From the NCBI GenBank assembly GCA_013044465.1, contig JABEUL010000214.1, forward strand, positions 1 through 17,800: a stretch of 17,800 nucleotides of DNA. Reading direction: 5' to 3'. Each line of letters begins with the position of its first letter. The stretch's first letter is position 1. A program made the position numbers and the translations under genes. This DNA is from Acidimicrobiales bacterium. GTDB taxonomy: Bacteria; Actinomycetota; Acidimicrobiia; Acidimicrobiales; JABEUL01. Shown piece after piece: positions 16,496 through 17,800 of this stretch. The notes under the pieces were generated by a model. That model searched no databases. It saw only the letters and a program-made list of their open reading frames with translations, and was not told the DNA's origin.

Positions 16496-16959
16496 CTCGG
16501 ACCAGGTGCTCCTTTAAACTGCACGGGAACTCGACCAACTGAATAATCCTTGCGCAAAGGATGCCCCTCCCAACCGTCTGGAAGAAGGATACGGGTCATA
16601 TCTGGATGACCATCAAAGACAATTCCGACTAAATCAAATGCCTCGCGCTCCATGTTTTCTACACCTGGATAAATTCCCATAAGAGTTGAAACATGTGGAT
16701 CACTCTCAGGAATCTGCACCCTGAGCCTTATACGCTCAGCACTGCCATGGGATAATAGACTTACTACTACTTCAAAACGCTCGGGCGTAACTGAATCTGG
16801 TAGAACTCTGGTTTGATTTCCTAAGTAATCAACGCCGCAAAGGTCAGAGGCAAAATGGAATCCATCTTCATAAAGGGACTCGGCATATGAGTAGTATTGG
16901 TCTCTTGAAACGTGTGCAACTTTTTGGTTCAATGGTCCCACCACTACTTCTACACTCAC
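16492..16959 (-). CDS. nuoC: NADH-quinone oxidoreductase subunit C
   Basis: This is the 30-kDa-type subunit of the connecting module, 155 residues and separate from NuoD. It has no cofactor and scaffolds NuoD and NuoB. The signature is MEREAFDLVGIVFDGHPDM (104-122), followed by RILLPDGWEGHPLRKDY. The start is GTG at 16959, overlapping the nuoB stop as GTGA. No strong Shine-Dalgarno is seen, so the exact start is slightly uncertain. Confidence 0.95.
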   Translation of the reverse strand: MSVEVVVGPLNQKVAHVSRDQYYSYAESLYEDGFHFASDLCGVDYLGNQTRVLPDSVTPERFEVVVSLLSHGSAERIRLRVQIPESDPHVSTLMGIYPGVENMEREAFDLVGIVFDGHPDMTRILLPDGWEGHPLRKDYSVGRVPVQFKGAPGPR

Positions 16960-17534
16960 TTAGGAGTCCCCAAATACACGGGACGAATACCTGCATCAGT
17001 CCTGGCGAAGCCTCGATTCTCACTGGTAAGTTCAATACTGGCACCAGCACCTGAAAGCTCTCTGCGCTGAAGGATTTCGCCAGTTCTAACTTTTTCATGA
17101 AGAGTCAATATGGCATGCATTAAAGTCTGAGGACCTGGAGGACAGCCTGGAGCGTAGACATCTACTGGAACGACTTGGTCAACACCTTGAAGAATTGCGT
17201 AGTTGTTAAACATGCCACCACTAGAAGCGCAAACCCCCATGGAGATTACCCATTTTGGCTCCATCATCTGGTCATAGACTTGCCTGAGAACTGGAGCCAT
17301 TTTTTGCGAAACTCTTCCCGCTACGATCATCAGATCAGCTTGTCTCGGAGATGCCCTAAAGACTTCCATTCCAAATCTTGAGAGGTCAAAATCAGCGGCT
17401 CCTGCTGCCATCATCTCGATGGCACAGCAAGCAAGACCAAAAGTGGCTGGCCACATACTTGACTTTCTCGCCCAACGGACAAGATTCTCTAATTGCCCGG
17501 TCAAAAAGTTATGCTGTAGTGATTCAAAACCCAT
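16956..17534 (-). CDS. nuoB: NADH-quinone oxidoreductase subunit B
   Basis: This is the PSST-type subunit carrying the terminal [4Fe-4S] cluster N2, which reduces quinone. The ligands are the tandem Cys36-Cys37, Cys102 (GVCASSGG) and Cys131 (YAPGCPPGPQTL). It is 192 residues, with a C-terminal extension of about 30 residues beyond the core. The GCPPGPQTLMHAILTLHEK form, with Gly-Pro where many bacteria have Arg-Pro, matches what I recall from mycobacterial NuoB and supports an actinobacterial source. The ATG at 17534 has GGAGAGG just upstream and lies 11 bases after the nuoA stop. Confidence 0.97.
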   Translation of the reverse strand: MGFESLQHNFLTGQLENLVRWARKSSMWPATFGLACCAIEMMAAGAADFDLSRFGMEVFRASPRQADLMIVAGRVSQKMAPVLRQVYDQMMEPKWVISMGVCASSGGMFNNYAILQGVDQVVPVDVYAPGCPPGPQTLMHAILTLHEKVRTGEILQRRELSGAGASIELTSENRGFARTDAGIRPVYLGTPK

Positions 17535-17545
17535 AGTTACCTCTC

Positions 17546-17800
17546 CTAAGCAGCGTCGCCAGGCGCTGAAAGATCGACTTTTTCTCCAGTAACTACGAAA
17601 TCAGAAGAAACTCGTATAGGAACGCTGATTTTTTGCACAGTAGAGGTGGTAGTTCGCTCCTCATTAGTGAGCTGAGGAACACTCTTCTTAATGGGTCCCC
17701 AGTCAAGTGCTCCGTGGGATACTAGATAGGCAAATGGAATCATGACAGATGCTGCAAACACAACCATTTCTACCAGCCCAAAAGTGGATAACTCCTGGGA
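17546..17800 (-). CDS. nuoA: NADH-quinone oxidoreductase subunit A, 5' end beyond window
   Basis: Only the C-terminal 84 codons are in the window; the frame is open to the right edge. It reads SQELSTFGLVEMVVFAASVM and continues to GALDWG, which matches the last membrane helix of NuoA and the conserved ALxW that follows it. An internal ATG at 17767 is not the start, because the family motif begins upstream of it. After the helix there is a polar C-terminal tail of about 50 residues that is longer than usual. NuoA is a three-helix membrane subunit next to NuoH and NuoJ near the quinone site. It is the first gene of the operon in the usual order, so the operon promoter lies outside the window. 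Confidence 0.9.
   Translation of the reverse strand, partial: SQELSTFGLVEMVVFAASVMIPFAYLVSHGALDWGPIKKSVPQLTNEERTTTSTVQKISVPIRVSSDFVVTGEKVDLSAPGDAA

Overview
The window is dominated by one minus-strand operon encoding the proton-pumping NADH:quinone oxidoreductase (respiratory complex I) in the full order nuoA-B-C-D-E-F-G-H-I-J-K-L-M-N. nuoA is cut by the right edge; nuoB to nuoN are complete between about 17534 and 2371. Separate nuoC and nuoD, nuoE/F/G present, a NuoB ending in the form GCPPGPQTLMHAILTLHEK, long charged tails and mid-40s % GC (by eye) suggest an actinobacterium. The Cys-pair and TTNGGSTW repeat protein at the left edge is a type I associate with Acidimicrobiia. This placement is an inference from remembered family features, not a phylogeny.

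Layout. (1) 1-791, minus: a secreted repeat protein of the BNR/beta-propeller type, running off the left edge. (2) 949-1383, minus: a small hypothetical protein. (3) 1384-1679: no gene, but some inverted repeats. (4) 1680-1752, minus: tRNA-Arg(TCG) with a plausible promoter at 1762-1790. (5) 1825-2286, plus: a small predicted membrane protein convergent with the nuo operon, followed by a hairpin and T-tract terminator. (6) 2371-17800, minus: the nuo operon.

How the operon works. NuoE, F and G form the NADH-oxidising module (FMN and Fe-S clusters). NuoB, C, D and I form the connecting module that carries electrons to quinone. NuoA, H, J, K, L, M and N form the membrane arm that translocates protons. 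All expected cluster ligands and the main membrane Lys/Glu residues are visible, so the enzyme looks functional. Every junction from nuoB to nuoN is an overlap of stop and start codons (TAATG, ATGA, GTGA, TTGA, or 8 bases at nuoF/nuoG), which indicates tight translational coupling. Only nuoA/nuoB are separated, by 11 bases.

No undescribed defence or mobile system is visible. The points most worth a second look are the secreted repeat protein, an acidic insertion in NuoN, lineage-type charged tails on several complex I subunits, the unbroken overlap chain with TTG starts, and possible RNA structure between the tRNA and the small hypothetical gene.
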